Origin: an uncultured Collinsella sp.
Lineage (GTDB): Bacteria; Actinomycetota; Coriobacteriia; Coriobacteriales; Coriobacteriaceae
DNA: 64,000 nt
Direction: 5' to 3'
NCBI GenBank assembly: GCA_902492235.1
Contig: CABUKS010000011.1
Coordinates: forward strand, 1 to 64,000
Below the pieces are notes generated by a model. The model was not told where the DNA came from, made no database searches, and saw nothing but the letters and a program-made list of their open reading frames with translations. This document shows, piece by piece, positions 38,816-47,406 of the stretch. The translations under genes were made by a program, and so were the position numbers. Every line of letters begins with the position of its first letter. Position 1 is the stretch's first letter.

Positions 38816-38923
38816 ATGCCATTATTGCAAGGTCTCGTTGGATTAGCCTTTATATTTGCGTTATATCTGGCACCTTTTTTAATTCTATTCTTCATTATCC
38901 GACTCTTTCTTCGGAGAAAATAG
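38816..38923 (+). CDS. 35-residue single-helix membrane peptide in the RiPP locus
   Basis: A short gene with GGGAGGAG six nt before ATG. The product starts MPLLQGLVGLAF, is almost entirely hydrophobic (one membrane helix at about 5-28) and ends in RLFLRRK, a basic tail that fixes the C-terminus inside. It follows the second precursor by 78 nt on the same strand and is closed by a hairpin terminator. It could help export, immunity or anchoring of the maturase. I do not know a family for it. Confidence 0.6.
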   Translation: MPLLQGLVGLAFIFALYLAPFLILFFIIRLFLRRK

Positions 38924-38988
38924 GAGTGTCACGCAAACATTAGCGTAGCTTTCTTCCAATATGAGCCGAGCATTGGCAAGTGGAATAA

Positions 38989-39036
38989 GAAGCCCGACCG
39001 TTCGCCACATGAAAGTGATCGGACGGGCTTCTCTAT
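38989..39036 (+). terminator. Terminator of the RiPP operon
   Basis: GAAGCCCGACCG pairs with CGGACGGGCTTC (one mismatch) around a 19-nt loop and is followed by TCTATTTAA. It lies 66 nt after the membrane peptide stop. Confidence 0.65.
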
Positions 39037-39126
39037 TTAACCCGGGCCGCCACCCATAGCGGCTTTCCAAGCGTATTCTCAGTGCAAAGCAATCGTCAGT
39101 TTAATCCTATGCGCTGATACCGCATT

Positions 39127-39480
39127 TCATTTGTTCGGCTCGAATTCTACGGCCTGGCAACCCTCGCACTCTCCGGCAAATGGATTGAACGCGAAGGCAG
39201 AGATGATGTGTGCGTGGACATCGAGGCTGCTGTAGGCAACATACTGGGACATGGACCCCCGCTGCGCGTGGTATGCGGCCCGGCATATTCATTGCCGTCC
39301 AACCCCGTGTAGTTGCAGCAAAGGGTGGAACCTCAATGCTCAGCTCATGTTGTCCGTGGGACACGAGAATCGTAAGTACACTTTGGTGCGATTCTCACGC
39401 TGATACTGAGCCACCTGGAATAAGATACGTCGCGACAACACTTCGCTTCACCTCTGTCTCGACAAGATGACGTAGACTAA
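39127..39480 (-). pseudogene. Decayed protein-coding remnant
   Basis: Minus-strand translation gives coding-like pieces interrupted by an in-frame stop near 39395 and a frame change near 39260. The last ~40 codons end in FNPFAGECEGCQAVEFEPNK and a stop at 39127. I do not recognise the family; the C-x2-C suggests a metal site. The rest of the gap 39040-39623 shows no gene. Confidence 0.3.
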
Positions 39481-39623
39481 AGTTTCCTTTAGTAAGAGAA
39501 CGAGAACTATATCTGAAAGCGTTGCGATGGCGTGAAGGCACCGAGTCCGAACCGCCTGAATGCTACGTGCATCTGCATCGCCTTTTTGTTATCTCTGCCA
39601 GTTGGGTAGCACTACACTTGTCA

Positions 39624-41276
39624 TCATTTACCCTGGTACATGCTGCCTAAATCCACTACCCCTTCTACCGCGCCGACCATCTCGTCATCGTGAGAGACAA
39701 CGATGATCAGCTGGCTTTGCTTGTTGCGCTTAACATAGGCCGCAAGCTCGGCGCGGCTTACAGCGTCTAACCCAGTCGTGGGCTCGTCGAGTACCAAAAC
39801 TGACGACTTGCGTGAAATCGCCGACCATAAGTACACTCGGCGCAGCTCACCGCCCGAAAGCGCGGAGCAACGTTTCCCGAGCAACTCCTTCACGCTGTTT
39901 TCCAGCGAAAGTAGGCCATCTACACCCCGGTGATAGGAAGAAAAGGGCGTGTCGAAATACTCTAACAGCTCTTTCACCGTTTCGTCCGGCGCGAAGCACG
40001 ACTGTGGGCAGCACGATATCTCTCTCGCACGTATGTAATCCAAGTCGCATTCTTCGATTGGCACGCCGTTGTATTTTACTTTGCCTTTCGATGAGTATAG
40101 CCCGAGCATCAAGTAAAGAAGTGACGTCTTGCCTCTTCCGTTTTCCCCAACTATGCAATATGTACCAGGACCGGAAAACTTGAAAGAAAACCCGCCGAGG
40201 ACCTCTCGGACAGATCCGTCTGGAAGGGCAACCGAGAATTCCAAATCAGATACCGAAATGTCATTTATTTCATCGAGTTTAGCTAAATCGGTCCGATTCC
40301 ACCCCGATCTCTCCTTTTCTCTCGTCGCGATAGCCGTCCTATCCCATGATGCTTTGGCATCTTGATAGGATTTGAACAATGACATCATACTTTTCAAAGT
40401 CTTAAAGAGAACCGCGAAGTATGTACCGATGATAGTGTACTCGCCTATTGACATAGTTCCGTTAATGATTCGTACTCCGGAAACAACAAGTATCACCGCT
40501 TGAAACAACGCTGCGAAAAGACCATCGAGCGATGTCAGAGAATATGATAGCTTTCCGGAGCGCAAAACTTTGGGAAAATAGCTCTTAAACCCAGCGTCGA
40601 GCGCTTGTTCGCTCTTGCCGTACGAAGATGTCAGTTGAATGTTGAGAATCTGATTAAGCTGCGATGCAATTGCGGCGTAAAAGGCGCTGTCCGCCTCTTT
40701 CTTCTCATACGTGACCCTATACAAAAGTTTCCTCAACCCAGTAATTACACAGAAATACACGATGAGGAGAATGATGGAAAACACCGCGAGAGTTGAATCA
40801 ATTGACCATATGATAAGCAATACGATGGGAATGGCTACAATGGACAGCGGCGCACTGATAAAATTCGCCAAAACGAAGGATGAGACCACGCTGGAGTCGG
40901 AAATAATCCGTTGCGTTGTATAGGCTGGATCGATGGTCCGACTCACCAAGTAATCGTCTCTTTCAAAACGCAAGACGGCCTCCCTGAGAAGATCAAAGGA
41001 AAGTCTCGTGGTTATGCGAATGGAAAGTGTTCCTGCAAAATAAGTAAAGAGGGTGGAGAAAACTCCTATTGACGCAACCAGGAGCGCGAAGAGTACGGCG
41101 TCTCTTTCGCTGCGGTTACCGAGAAGAAAATCTAAGAATTTCCCGTTCACGTATGGCATGGCATAGGAGAGAGCGGTTCCAATCACCGTGATAGCAATGA
41201 AGACGAAAGCCCCTTTTGCTCTGATGAACCTCGAGAGAACGCATCGAATCAAGGAAGGCCCCAATCTACCCGCCAC
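39624..41276 (-). CDS. ABC exporter (permease-ATPase) of the RiPP island
   Basis: A 550-aa half transporter. About six membrane helices occupy residues 20-310. The ATPase domain has Walker A VGENGRGKTSL, signature LSGGELRRVYL, Walker B VLVLDEPTTGLD and the switch His in VVSHDDE. It has no N-terminal C39 leader-peptidase domain. It is convergent with the maturase-precursor genes and shares their AT-richer codon use, so export of, or immunity to, the modified peptides is the likely job. The start is a GTG without a strong ribosome site, so the exact N-terminus is uncertain. Confidence 0.87.
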   Translation of the reverse strand: MAGRLGPSLIRCVLSRFIRAKGAFVFIAITVIGTALSYAMPYVNGKFLDFLLGNRSERDAVLFALLVASIGVFSTLFTYFAGTLSIRITTRLSFDLLREAVLRFERDDYLVSRTIDPAYTTQRIISDSSVVSSFVLANFISAPLSIVAIPIVLLIIWSIDSTLAVFSIILLIVYFCVITGLRKLLYRVTYEKKEADSAFYAAIASQLNQILNIQLTSSYGKSEQALDAGFKSYFPKVLRSGKLSYSLTSLDGLFAALFQAVILVVSGVRIINGTMSIGEYTIIGTYFAVLFKTLKSMMSLFKSYQDAKASWDRTAIATREKERSGWNRTDLAKLDEINDISVSDLEFSVALPDGSVREVLGGFSFKFSGPGTYCIVGENGRGKTSLLYLMLGLYSSKGKVKYNGVPIEECDLDYIRAREISCCPQSCFAPDETVKELLEYFDTPFSSYHRGVDGLLSLENSVKELLGKRCSALSGGELRRVYLWSAISRKSSVLVLDEPTTGLDAVSRAELAAYVKRNKQSQLIIVVSHDDEMVGAVEGVVDLGSMYQGK

Positions 41277-41591
41277 AAAACATCAATCACTGATACCTTA
41301 CACCTCAACACAACAGGAGCGAAGATTTGCCAATGAGACTGCTTTAAGATTGCCTTGGGCCAATACGATCTCAAGCTCTTCCTACAAGAGAGTCGGAATC
41401 GGACATCTCCTCCGACGAACCTGGCAATCGGGCGGTTGAAATATCTTTTTCAACCGCCCGATTGCCACAATAGATTTGAGCATCCGCCCACAAACGTCCG
41501 CGTTTTATACCCATCAAATCCTTTGCCTTTTGTCGTCTAGACTAGAAAAATCGCTCGAAATAACGCAACCGGCCTGCTCGCTTGAAGAAAC
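41277..41591. other. Upstream region of the exporter
   Basis: About 315 nt. Apart from the long hairpin at 41423-41466, I see no gene. The exporter promoter should lie in 41277-41420. Confidence 0.4.
41423..41466. terminator. Long perfect hairpin, probable bidirectional terminator
   Basis: An 18-bp perfect stem (GGCAATCGGGCGGTTGAA with its complement at 41449-41466) with an 8-nt loop. It lies between the decayed methyltransferase gene and the exporter promoter, both on the minus strand. Confidence 0.75.
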
Positions 41592-42260
41592 CTAAGCCCG
41601 TAACGTAGATGTGCAAACTTCCGAAACGCCTTGCGCGGCATAGTGCGTATAAACTTCGTCAACCGCCTCAGAAATATCTGAGTATCGCGCCGGGTCAAAA
41701 GCATACGATGTCGCAGCTATACCCTGCACCCATTCGGAACGCGGATTAATTGAATAGCCACACAGCATCATCATACATGCATCTAGACCTGATTTCCCAA
41801 GTATCCGACGTATTGATGAGAGCATCGCGGGTCGCCCCTGCACCATCGTCGTCACCCCTATTAGCAGTATTTACCATTTTTCTCTAAATGCGTATCGCCA
41901 CCCTTAAGAATACGAAGTGTTTTATCCAGACCCGATTGTCCTCCATCTCAAACGAAGGGATAAGGAATCTCATCCGGAATCGGCAGTAACGGAGGATTCA
42001 CAACGACAAGCGAAAAACATGAGTCATCTCTCAGAGGGGAGTAAAGGCTCCCCTCAAGCACCCCAGTTTCGTCATCCAAAGAGTTGATGGCAGTGTTTTT
42101 CTTACAAAGGTCGACAACAAAAGGGTTGATTTCTACAGATGTTACATCCATGCCACAGTTGGTAAGTATCAGGCCCTGTATTCTGGGGCCAGAACACAAA
42201 TCGAGAGCCTTCCGTGCGCTCTGCGGTGTAAGGCGCCAATCTCAGCAAATCTGTCCCACA
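41592..42260 (-). pseudogene. Broken class I SAM-dependent methyltransferase
   Basis: Pieces of one methyltransferase are readable in order on the minus strand. Motif I is ARKALDLCSG followed by a variant Gly loop, then DVTSVEINPFVVDLC, the catalytic NPP motif in LVVVNPPLLPIPDE, then an in-frame TGA near 41947. After it come DKTLRILKG, two stops near 41858-41863, and a last piece of 87 codons ending at 41592. The 5' end also has a stop (TGA) just before the motif-I piece. The gene is no longer functional. A methyltransferase next to a RiPP island might once have been a tailoring enzyme. Confidence 0.7.
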
Positions 42261-42436
42261 ATACTGCGCTGAAGAACAAGACGGAACCCCTGAGCCAAAC
42301 TCCCCTATACCTTATTAAGGCTAAGACAGGCAAGTTCACGCACCCGGCATATTCCAGAATAACATCCTATTGTTTTAGATGCTCTACAAGCATGAACAGC
42401 CGCGAATCGGAAAGATCTTCTAGTTTCGCCCCGACT

Positions 42437-42975
42437 GACCGCCAAGGGCCAAAATGGCCCCTCCATCCCCGGGCGACTGGCTCTGGCGCGCCGAGGAGTG
42501 TCCCCAAGTGCCGGCAGAAAAGAAACGTCCCTATCTGCCGGCTAGAGAGCACCGAAGAGGATGGCGTAGGTAGTGGATTCGCCGAGCTTGAGCTCGTCGC
42601 CGGGATTGAGTTGGGCGGAACGGCCGGGCTCGACCTGAATGCAGACGCGCGTGGCCCCGTTTACCACCACGGTTCCGTTGGTGGACGACAAGTCCTCGAC
42701 GTGCCAGATATTTTGAGCATCGCACCAGATATGGGCATGGCGGGCCGAGACATCGTCGCCGACGTCGGTAATATCGCCCTCACCAGTGGCCAGCGCGCCA
42801 ATCTCAACACCCCGCTCACTCGGCTGAATCCAGCGCGGGGCGCTCACGACAAAACTGTTTTGTACGCGCAGCAAGCCCAAGGGGTGCGCCGGGGCGGGTT
42901 CGCGTTCGCCCGCGGTCATCGACATGCCAAGCGAACGCGGCGTGGAGGTGCCTCCGCCACAGGTCGCGTGCGCGT
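42437..42975 (-). repeat. Right direct repeat flanking the RiPP island
   Basis: Same sequence family and orientation as 35701-36230. Here it is part of the intact FHA gene and its 3' flank, so this is the parental copy or the rebuilt one. Confidence 0.85.
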
Positions 42976-43480
42976 AGTCGATGGCATAGTTCACCGAGGA
43001 CCGCACATCCGCCGAACAACCGACAGCGACAAACAGCACCAGCACGGCCTCGGCGCGCTCGGCGGGCATGAGTTCCGCCGCCTGGGACAGGCGATCGAGC
43101 GCGTTGCGATAGAGATTCGTGTCCTGGTGGCACTCTTCGAGCGCGCGTACCATCGGTTCACCTGCAGGACCGCACACCATATTGATCACAGCCGTGGAGT
43201 CCATGGGATTTCGCTGGCGCAGGGCCAGTTGCGACATAATGCGCGCAGCCGAGGTACCGTATTCGGCAAAGTAGCGCTGCTGAAGCGTGCCGACCGGCGC
43301 GCGAACGATAAAGCGGGAAACCCAAGAGCGATCGGCGGCTCGGCTCTGCGGGCTGCGGCCGTCGGCGAGCGGACGGGACGAAAGCACCAAGCCGCACAGC
43401 TCGATATGGCTCAGATGCGCCGCGCGCTTAAAGATGTCAAACATGGCCCCGCATGGGGTGAGCTCAACTTGAGATGCCAT
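42542..43480 (-). CDS. FHA-domain protein
   Basis: A 312-aa cytosolic protein. Residues 1-200 form an uncharacterised N-terminal region with a conserved-looking Cys-rich hydrophobic part (AVLVLFVAVGCSADV). The C-terminal FHA domain (about 205-312) has the phosphothreonine-binding elements SARHAHI and STNGT. It lies 3 nt after a membrane Ser/Thr kinase gene and has AAGGAGG before its ATG, so it is likely read out of that kinase's phosphorylation. A second, truncated copy of its C-terminus lies 6.7 kb away. Confidence 0.88.
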   Translation of the reverse strand: MASQVELTPCGAMFDIFKRAAHLSHIELCGLVLSSRPLADGRSPQSRAADRSWVSRFIVRAPVGTLQQRYFAEYGTSAARIMSQLALRQRNPMDSTAVINMVCGPAGEPMVRALEECHQDTNLYRNALDRLSQAAELMPAERAEAVLVLFVAVGCSADVRSSVNYAIDYAHATCGGGTSTPRSLGMSMTAGEREPAPAHPLGLLRVQNSFVVSAPRWIQPSERGVEIGALATGEGDITDVGDDVSARHAHIWCDAQNIWHVEDLSSTNGTVVVNGATRVCIQVEPGRSAQLNPGDELKLGESTTYAILFGAL

Positions 43481-43483
43481 GAC

Positions 43484-45328
43484 CTAGGCCTCCTTAGTCG
43501 TAGAAATAGAATCGGACGATACTTCGACAGGTCCGCCAAAAGTACGGGCAGCTGCGGCTCCACCGGCAAGCGGAGTCGCCATCTGGGCTTTTGTGCGTCG
43601 TGGTGCCGAAACGGGAAGTTCAAAGGCAAAGCCCATCGCAAGCAAAAACCACGTAAGCGTATAGGTTGCAACCAGGGCGGCAACAAGGCCGCCCATCACG
43701 GCGCGTTGGGAAAATACGCTACATGCAGCCACAACCAGCACCGGAACCTCGCAGGCAGAAAGCGCAAGCACACCCTGCAGGAAGCCCGAGCGCCGATCGC
43801 GCGCAAGCGCCCCCGCGGCAACGCCGGCTATGCCTGGCAGCGCCAACGCCAGTGCGGCAATAATACCCGGTAGCGACCCAGACCACACGAGCGATCCCAA
43901 AGTCGCCGTCACGCGAGCGCCCGACGCCAGCAGCGCGGCCGAAACCACGATCACAGCCCAAACCACGCCACAGACGGCCGTCGCGCCGACCATCAGCGCG
44001 CGACGAACCGCGCGGCCAGACGCATCCATGGGGCACGGCGTGAGCGGCTCGCCGCGGAGCGAACGGCCGACATTTTGCGCATAGTGGTCACAAAACGCTG
44101 AGAGCGCCGCCTCGACCGCCGCCGGCTCGGGACGATCTTTTTGATGGCTGGACAGACAGGCCATCACCACGTCGAACAGCTGGGCATCGACAAACGCCAG
44201 CGCATCGCGTAGCTCTTCGGAATCCGGCTCAAGCCCTAGCTGCTGGGCCTGCTCGGCCGCGGCGAGCGCCACATCGGGCTCACGACGAAGCAGCTGAGTC
44301 AAATCACAACCGGGCGCATGGGCACCAATGGGATAGTCGGGCCGCGTGTCCATCTTGAGACGGTAGGGGCTCGCGATGTCGCGCGTCTTTTTGCGCGAAC
44401 CCGAGGTGCCCGAAGTGCTCGGCGCGGCTTCGTATGGCGCGACGCCGGCAATGAGCTCGTAAACCGTGCTTGCCGCGGCATAGACGTCGATCGCCGGCGA
44501 CATACGCAAAGCGCGCAGATCGGGAATATCGTCGGTGAGCATCTCGGGCGGGGCATAGGCAACCGTCGCGCGACGCAGCGTGGCATAGCGCTCCGTAAAC
44601 GACGCCTTGCCGCCGGTACCGGCCACGGCCGACGCAGGCTCGAGCGCCAGCGACGAGCCAAAGTCGATCAGGCACAGGTCAAAGGTGCCCTCGGCAAGCT
44701 GCCGGTCAAGCGGCAGGCGCGCCGCACGCACCATAATATTAGCGGGCGAGATATCGCGATGGACAAAGCCCTCACCCACCAGGCTCATACGGCAGAGCAG
44801 ATCGAACAGGTCGCGACCCAGACGTGCCGCCACAAGCGGCGACAGGCGTCCGGCATCGTCCACGGCAAGTCGAGAACGCAAGCGGGCAAGCGTCTCGCCC
44901 TCGACCCATTCCATGACAATTGCAGGCACACCGTCGACCTCGCCCCAGCCATAGAGGCGGGGAAAGCCCTTAAGGCCCGAAAGGGCGCGATGGCATTCGT
45001 ATTCCTCGCGAAACGCCGCCTTGAACTTGGCGACCAGCGCCTCGTGAGCGGCATCGTCGTCGAACTCATCGCGCATCGGCAAGATGAGCTGCTTGAGCGC
45101 CACGGCCTCGCCTTGGGCGTTGACGGCACGCGTAACGCGGCCGATACCGCCACGGCGCATGGTGGCATCGTCGGCAAATAGCATCGTAAAACGACGCAGA
45201 TAGGCAGGCAGTTCGTCCTGACCGAGCGCAATGGCCGGCTCAAACCCGTCGACACGCGCCAGGCGCAGGCCGACCATAGGGTCGCGGTTGAGCGATTGTG
45301 GTGTGGTGAATGCAAGATCGGTCATCAT
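43484..45328 (-). CDS. Membrane-bound Ser/Thr protein kinase with C-terminal helices
   Basis: A 614-aa protein. The kinase domain (about 45-420) has the glycine loop RRGGIGRV, Lys79 in ALKQL, HRD in FVHRDISPANIMV, DFG in LIDFGSSLAL and an APE-like AYAPPEML. Residues about 440-585 hold five or six membrane helices; the C-tail is cytosolic. There is no PASTA sensor, unlike PknB. It overlaps the preceding gene by 4 nt (ATGA) and is followed after 3 nt by the FHA gene, so the three form one operon. The helices may sense an envelope signal. Confidence 0.88.
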   Translation of the reverse strand: MMTDLAFTTPQSLNRDPMVGLRLARVDGFEPAIALGQDELPAYLRRFTMLFADDATMRRGGIGRVTRAVNAQGEAVALKQLILPMRDEFDDDAAHEALVAKFKAAFREEYECHRALSGLKGFPRLYGWGEVDGVPAIVMEWVEGETLARLRSRLAVDDAGRLSPLVAARLGRDLFDLLCRMSLVGEGFVHRDISPANIMVRAARLPLDRQLAEGTFDLCLIDFGSSLALEPASAVAGTGGKASFTERYATLRRATVAYAPPEMLTDDIPDLRALRMSPAIDVYAAASTVYELIAGVAPYEAAPSTSGTSGSRKKTRDIASPYRLKMDTRPDYPIGAHAPGCDLTQLLRREPDVALAAAEQAQQLGLEPDSEELRDALAFVDAQLFDVVMACLSSHQKDRPEPAAVEAALSAFCDHYAQNVGRSLRGEPLTPCPMDASGRAVRRALMVGATAVCGVVWAVIVVSAALLASGARVTATLGSLVWSGSLPGIIAALALALPGIAGVAAGALARDRRSGFLQGVLALSACEVPVLVVAACSVFSQRAVMGGLVAALVATYTLTWFLLAMGFAFELPVSAPRRTKAQMATPLAGGAAAARTFGGPVEVSSDSISTTKEA

Positions 45329-46230
45329 AGGGCAAGCGCCGCCACGTTATTGTTGAAGTTACCGAGCGCGACGTCATCATCGCCGTAATGGCCGACCCAT
45401 TGACATAGGTTGGTGTAACAGCCCCACAGATTGGCATACTGCTGATACCACTTAGATTCGGTCGAGAACCTTTGTCGACCGAACTCAGCACGGATGGCAA
45501 ACATGTCATTCGCCAGGCTGTCGCACGGTCTGGGATCTCCCGTAGAGTTATAGGTCGAAACCACGTCATTGGCACGAGAAACATAGCCGTCGAGCATGTT
45601 GTACTTGGTCACAAGCCAACTGTGAATGCTCTCTTCTTCAGCAGCGGAAAGGCCACCGGAGTTTGCATCGTTGTCAGTGTTGCCGCCCGTCGAGCCGCCG
45701 TTTCCAGACCCTCCGGTAGAGGAACCCGACCCAGTGCCGCCGCCCGAACTCGATGAATCCGAGCCGGAGCCAGAAGTATCCGAGCTACCGGGCTTTCCGG
45801 ACTGCTGGGCGTCCTGCTCCTTCTGCTGCTCGACCTTATTCACCGTTGCCGCCACGCTATTGTTGGACAACCGATCGATGATCTTGGTGTTGGTGAGCAC
45901 GATGGTTTTGCCATTGGCAAGCGTGACTTCGTTGTCCGGGGCCTCGGCGCCGTCCGCATCGTCGGTGCCAAACACAATATGCGCGACCACACTTGCCCAA
46001 GCATATCCAGTCGTGGTACCCAAATCACTTTTGACCTCATGCCCCACGCGCGGTTCGCGTGCGGCATGCGCCTGCATCATGGACGGCACGGTCATGCCAT
46101 AGGCAGAAACGCCAGCTATGACCAGCACCAGCGAGCAAGACAGCAGTGCGTACGCCCGCGGCGCCAAGCCCAGTCGGCGCCGCATGCGCACCGCGGCGCC
46201 GCGCTTTGTCTGAGTGCCACCGGGCCGCAT
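45325..46230 (-). CDS. Membrane-anchored protein with Ser/Gly-rich linker
   Basis: A 301-aa protein that I do not recognise. After a basic N-terminus (GGTQTKRGAAVRMRRR) a helix at about 24-46 either anchors or is cleaved as a signal peptide. The outside part has a segment with TLANGKTIVLTNTKIIDRL, a low-complexity Ser/Gly run at about 150-200 (a linker), and a C-terminal Trp/Tyr/Cys-rich helical domain (about 205-301). GGAGGAGAACGC fixes the start at 46230. First gene of the kinase-FHA operon, so it may be the sensor or substrate of that kinase. Confidence 0.75.
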   Translation of the reverse strand: MRPGGTQTKRGAAVRMRRRLGLAPRAYALLSCSLVLVIAGVSAYGMTVPSMMQAHAAREPRVGHEVKSDLGTTTGYAWASVVAHIVFGTDDADGAEAPDNEVTLANGKTIVLTNTKIIDRLSNNSVAATVNKVEQQKEQDAQQSGKPGSSDTSGSGSDSSSSGGGTGSGSSTGGSGNGGSTGGNTDNDANSGGLSAAEEESIHSWLVTKYNMLDGYVSRANDVVSTYNSTGDPRPCDSLANDMFAIRAEFGRQRFSTESKWYQQYANLWGCYTNLCQWVGHYGDDDVALGNFNNNVAALAL

Positions 46231-46245
46231 GCGTTCTCCTCCAAC

Positions 46246-46271
46246 AAAAACACGCCGCTTGGGAGCGGCGC
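46246..46271 (-). terminator. Terminator downstream of recR
   Basis: CGCCGCT pairs with AGCGGCG and is followed by TGTTTTTG on the minus strand. It lies about 205 nt after the recR stop, just before the next operon. Confidence 0.7.
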
Positions 46272-46475
46272 ATTCATTCAAATCCATATTTGAGTGTATC
46301 AGCGAACCCAAAAGGTTGCGCAACGAATGGGCAAATTAAGGATGCGAGCGGAAGCATCCATGCGATAAGCGGATACGAAGCATCTTTGTTGCACAACAAA
46401 CTCACAGTCGCACGGGGAAATTATGACTACCCCGTGCGTCGCGAGGAAAACATACGGCAGGAGCAGGCTCGCCAC

Positions 46476-47072
46476 CTAAATCGCGCGACGGGCCTCGATG
46501 GCGCGGCCAAGCGTAAGCTCGTCGGCATACTCCAAGTCGCCGCCCACGGGAAGGCCGCTTGCCAGACGCGACACCTCGACGCCCAACGGCTTGATGGTAC
46601 GGGCCAGATAGCTCGCCGTGGTCTCGCCCTCGATGTTGGGGTTGGTGGCGATGATGACCTCATGGATATCCTCGTGACCTAGACGCGCCAGCAGCTCACG
46701 GATGTGCAACTGCTCGGGACCAATCTTGTCCATGGGGCTGATCACGCCGCCCAGCACATGGTACAGGCCATGGTAGCTGCCCGTGCGCTCGATTGCCTGG
46801 ACGTCGCGCGGCTCGCCCACCACGCAAATACGAGTGGTATCGCGCATCGGGTCCCGGCAGATGGAGCACTCGTCGGCCGTGGCGTAGTTAAAGCAACGGC
46901 TGCAAAAGTGGACCTCCTGCTTGACCTCCAGGATGGCCTCGGCCAGGCGGCGGGCCTCCTCGGCATCGGCCTCGAGCAGGTAATAGGCGATGCGCTGGGC
47001 CGACTTGGGACCAATGCCCGGCAGACGGCCCAGCTCATCGAGCAGTTTTTGCAGACTGTGATTCGCGCTCAT
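46476..47072 (-). CDS. recR: Recombination mediator RecR
   Basis: A 198-aa DNA-binding protein of the RecFOR pathway. The helix-hairpin-helix LGRLPGIGPKSAQRIAYYL is at 12-30, the zinc finger C-x2-C-x8-C-x2-C-like CSRCFNYATADECSIC at about 57-72, and the Toprim domain (ICVVGEPRDVQAIE, then EVIIATNPNIEGE) follows. It lies 13 nt after ybaB and is cotranscribed with it, as in most bacteria. Confidence 0.97.
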   Translation of the reverse strand: MSANHSLQKLLDELGRLPGIGPKSAQRIAYYLLEADAEEARRLAEAILEVKQEVHFCSRCFNYATADECSICRDPMRDTTRICVVGEPRDVQAIERTGSYHGLYHVLGGVISPMDKIGPEQLHIRELLARLGHEDIHEVIIATNPNIEGETTASYLARTIKPLGVEVSRLASGLPVGGDLEYADELTLGRAIEARRAI

Positions 47073-47085
47073 ATATATGCGTGTC

Positions 47086-47406
47086 TTAGAACGGCATGCC
47101 CGGGATGTTGAGGCCGCCGGTGATGGCGCCCATCTGCTTGTTGGCGAGCTCGTTGACGCCGCGGACGGCCTCGTTGACGGCAGCCATGATCATGTCCTGC
47201 AGCATATCGACGTCCTCGGGATCGAGGGCATCGGGATCGATGGTGAGGTTGACGAGCTCCATCTCGCCGTTAACGGTCACCTTGACCATGCCGCCGCCGG
47301 CAGAGGCGTCGACGGTCTGGGACTTGAGGTTCTCCTGCGCGGCGGCAAGCTGCTCCTGCATCTTGCGGGCCTGCTTCATCATCTGCTGCATGTTCATACC
47401 GGCCAT
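47086..47406 (-). CDS. YbaB/EbfC nucleoid-associated protein
   Basis: A 106-aa DNA-binding dimer. It opens MNMQQMMKQARKMQEQLAAAQ, a coiled helix typical of the family, and contains GGGMVKVTVNGEMELVNLTIDP. It normally stands between dnaX and recR; here recR follows, while dnaX is separated from it by a plus-strand gene. It shapes DNA and may modulate RecFOR recombination. Confidence 0.96.
   Translation of the reverse strand: MAGMNMQQMMKQARKMQEQLAAAQENLKSQTVDASAGGGMVKVTVNGEMELVNLTIDPDALDPEDVDMLQDMIMAAVNEAVRGVNELANKQMGAITGGLNIPGMPF

Noticed and set aside
39540..39600. GGCACCGAGTC followed by hairpin and T-run, resembling the end of a Cas9 tracrRNA
   Set aside because: Only an 11-nt match; no CRISPR repeat, anti-repeat or Cas gene is in the window.
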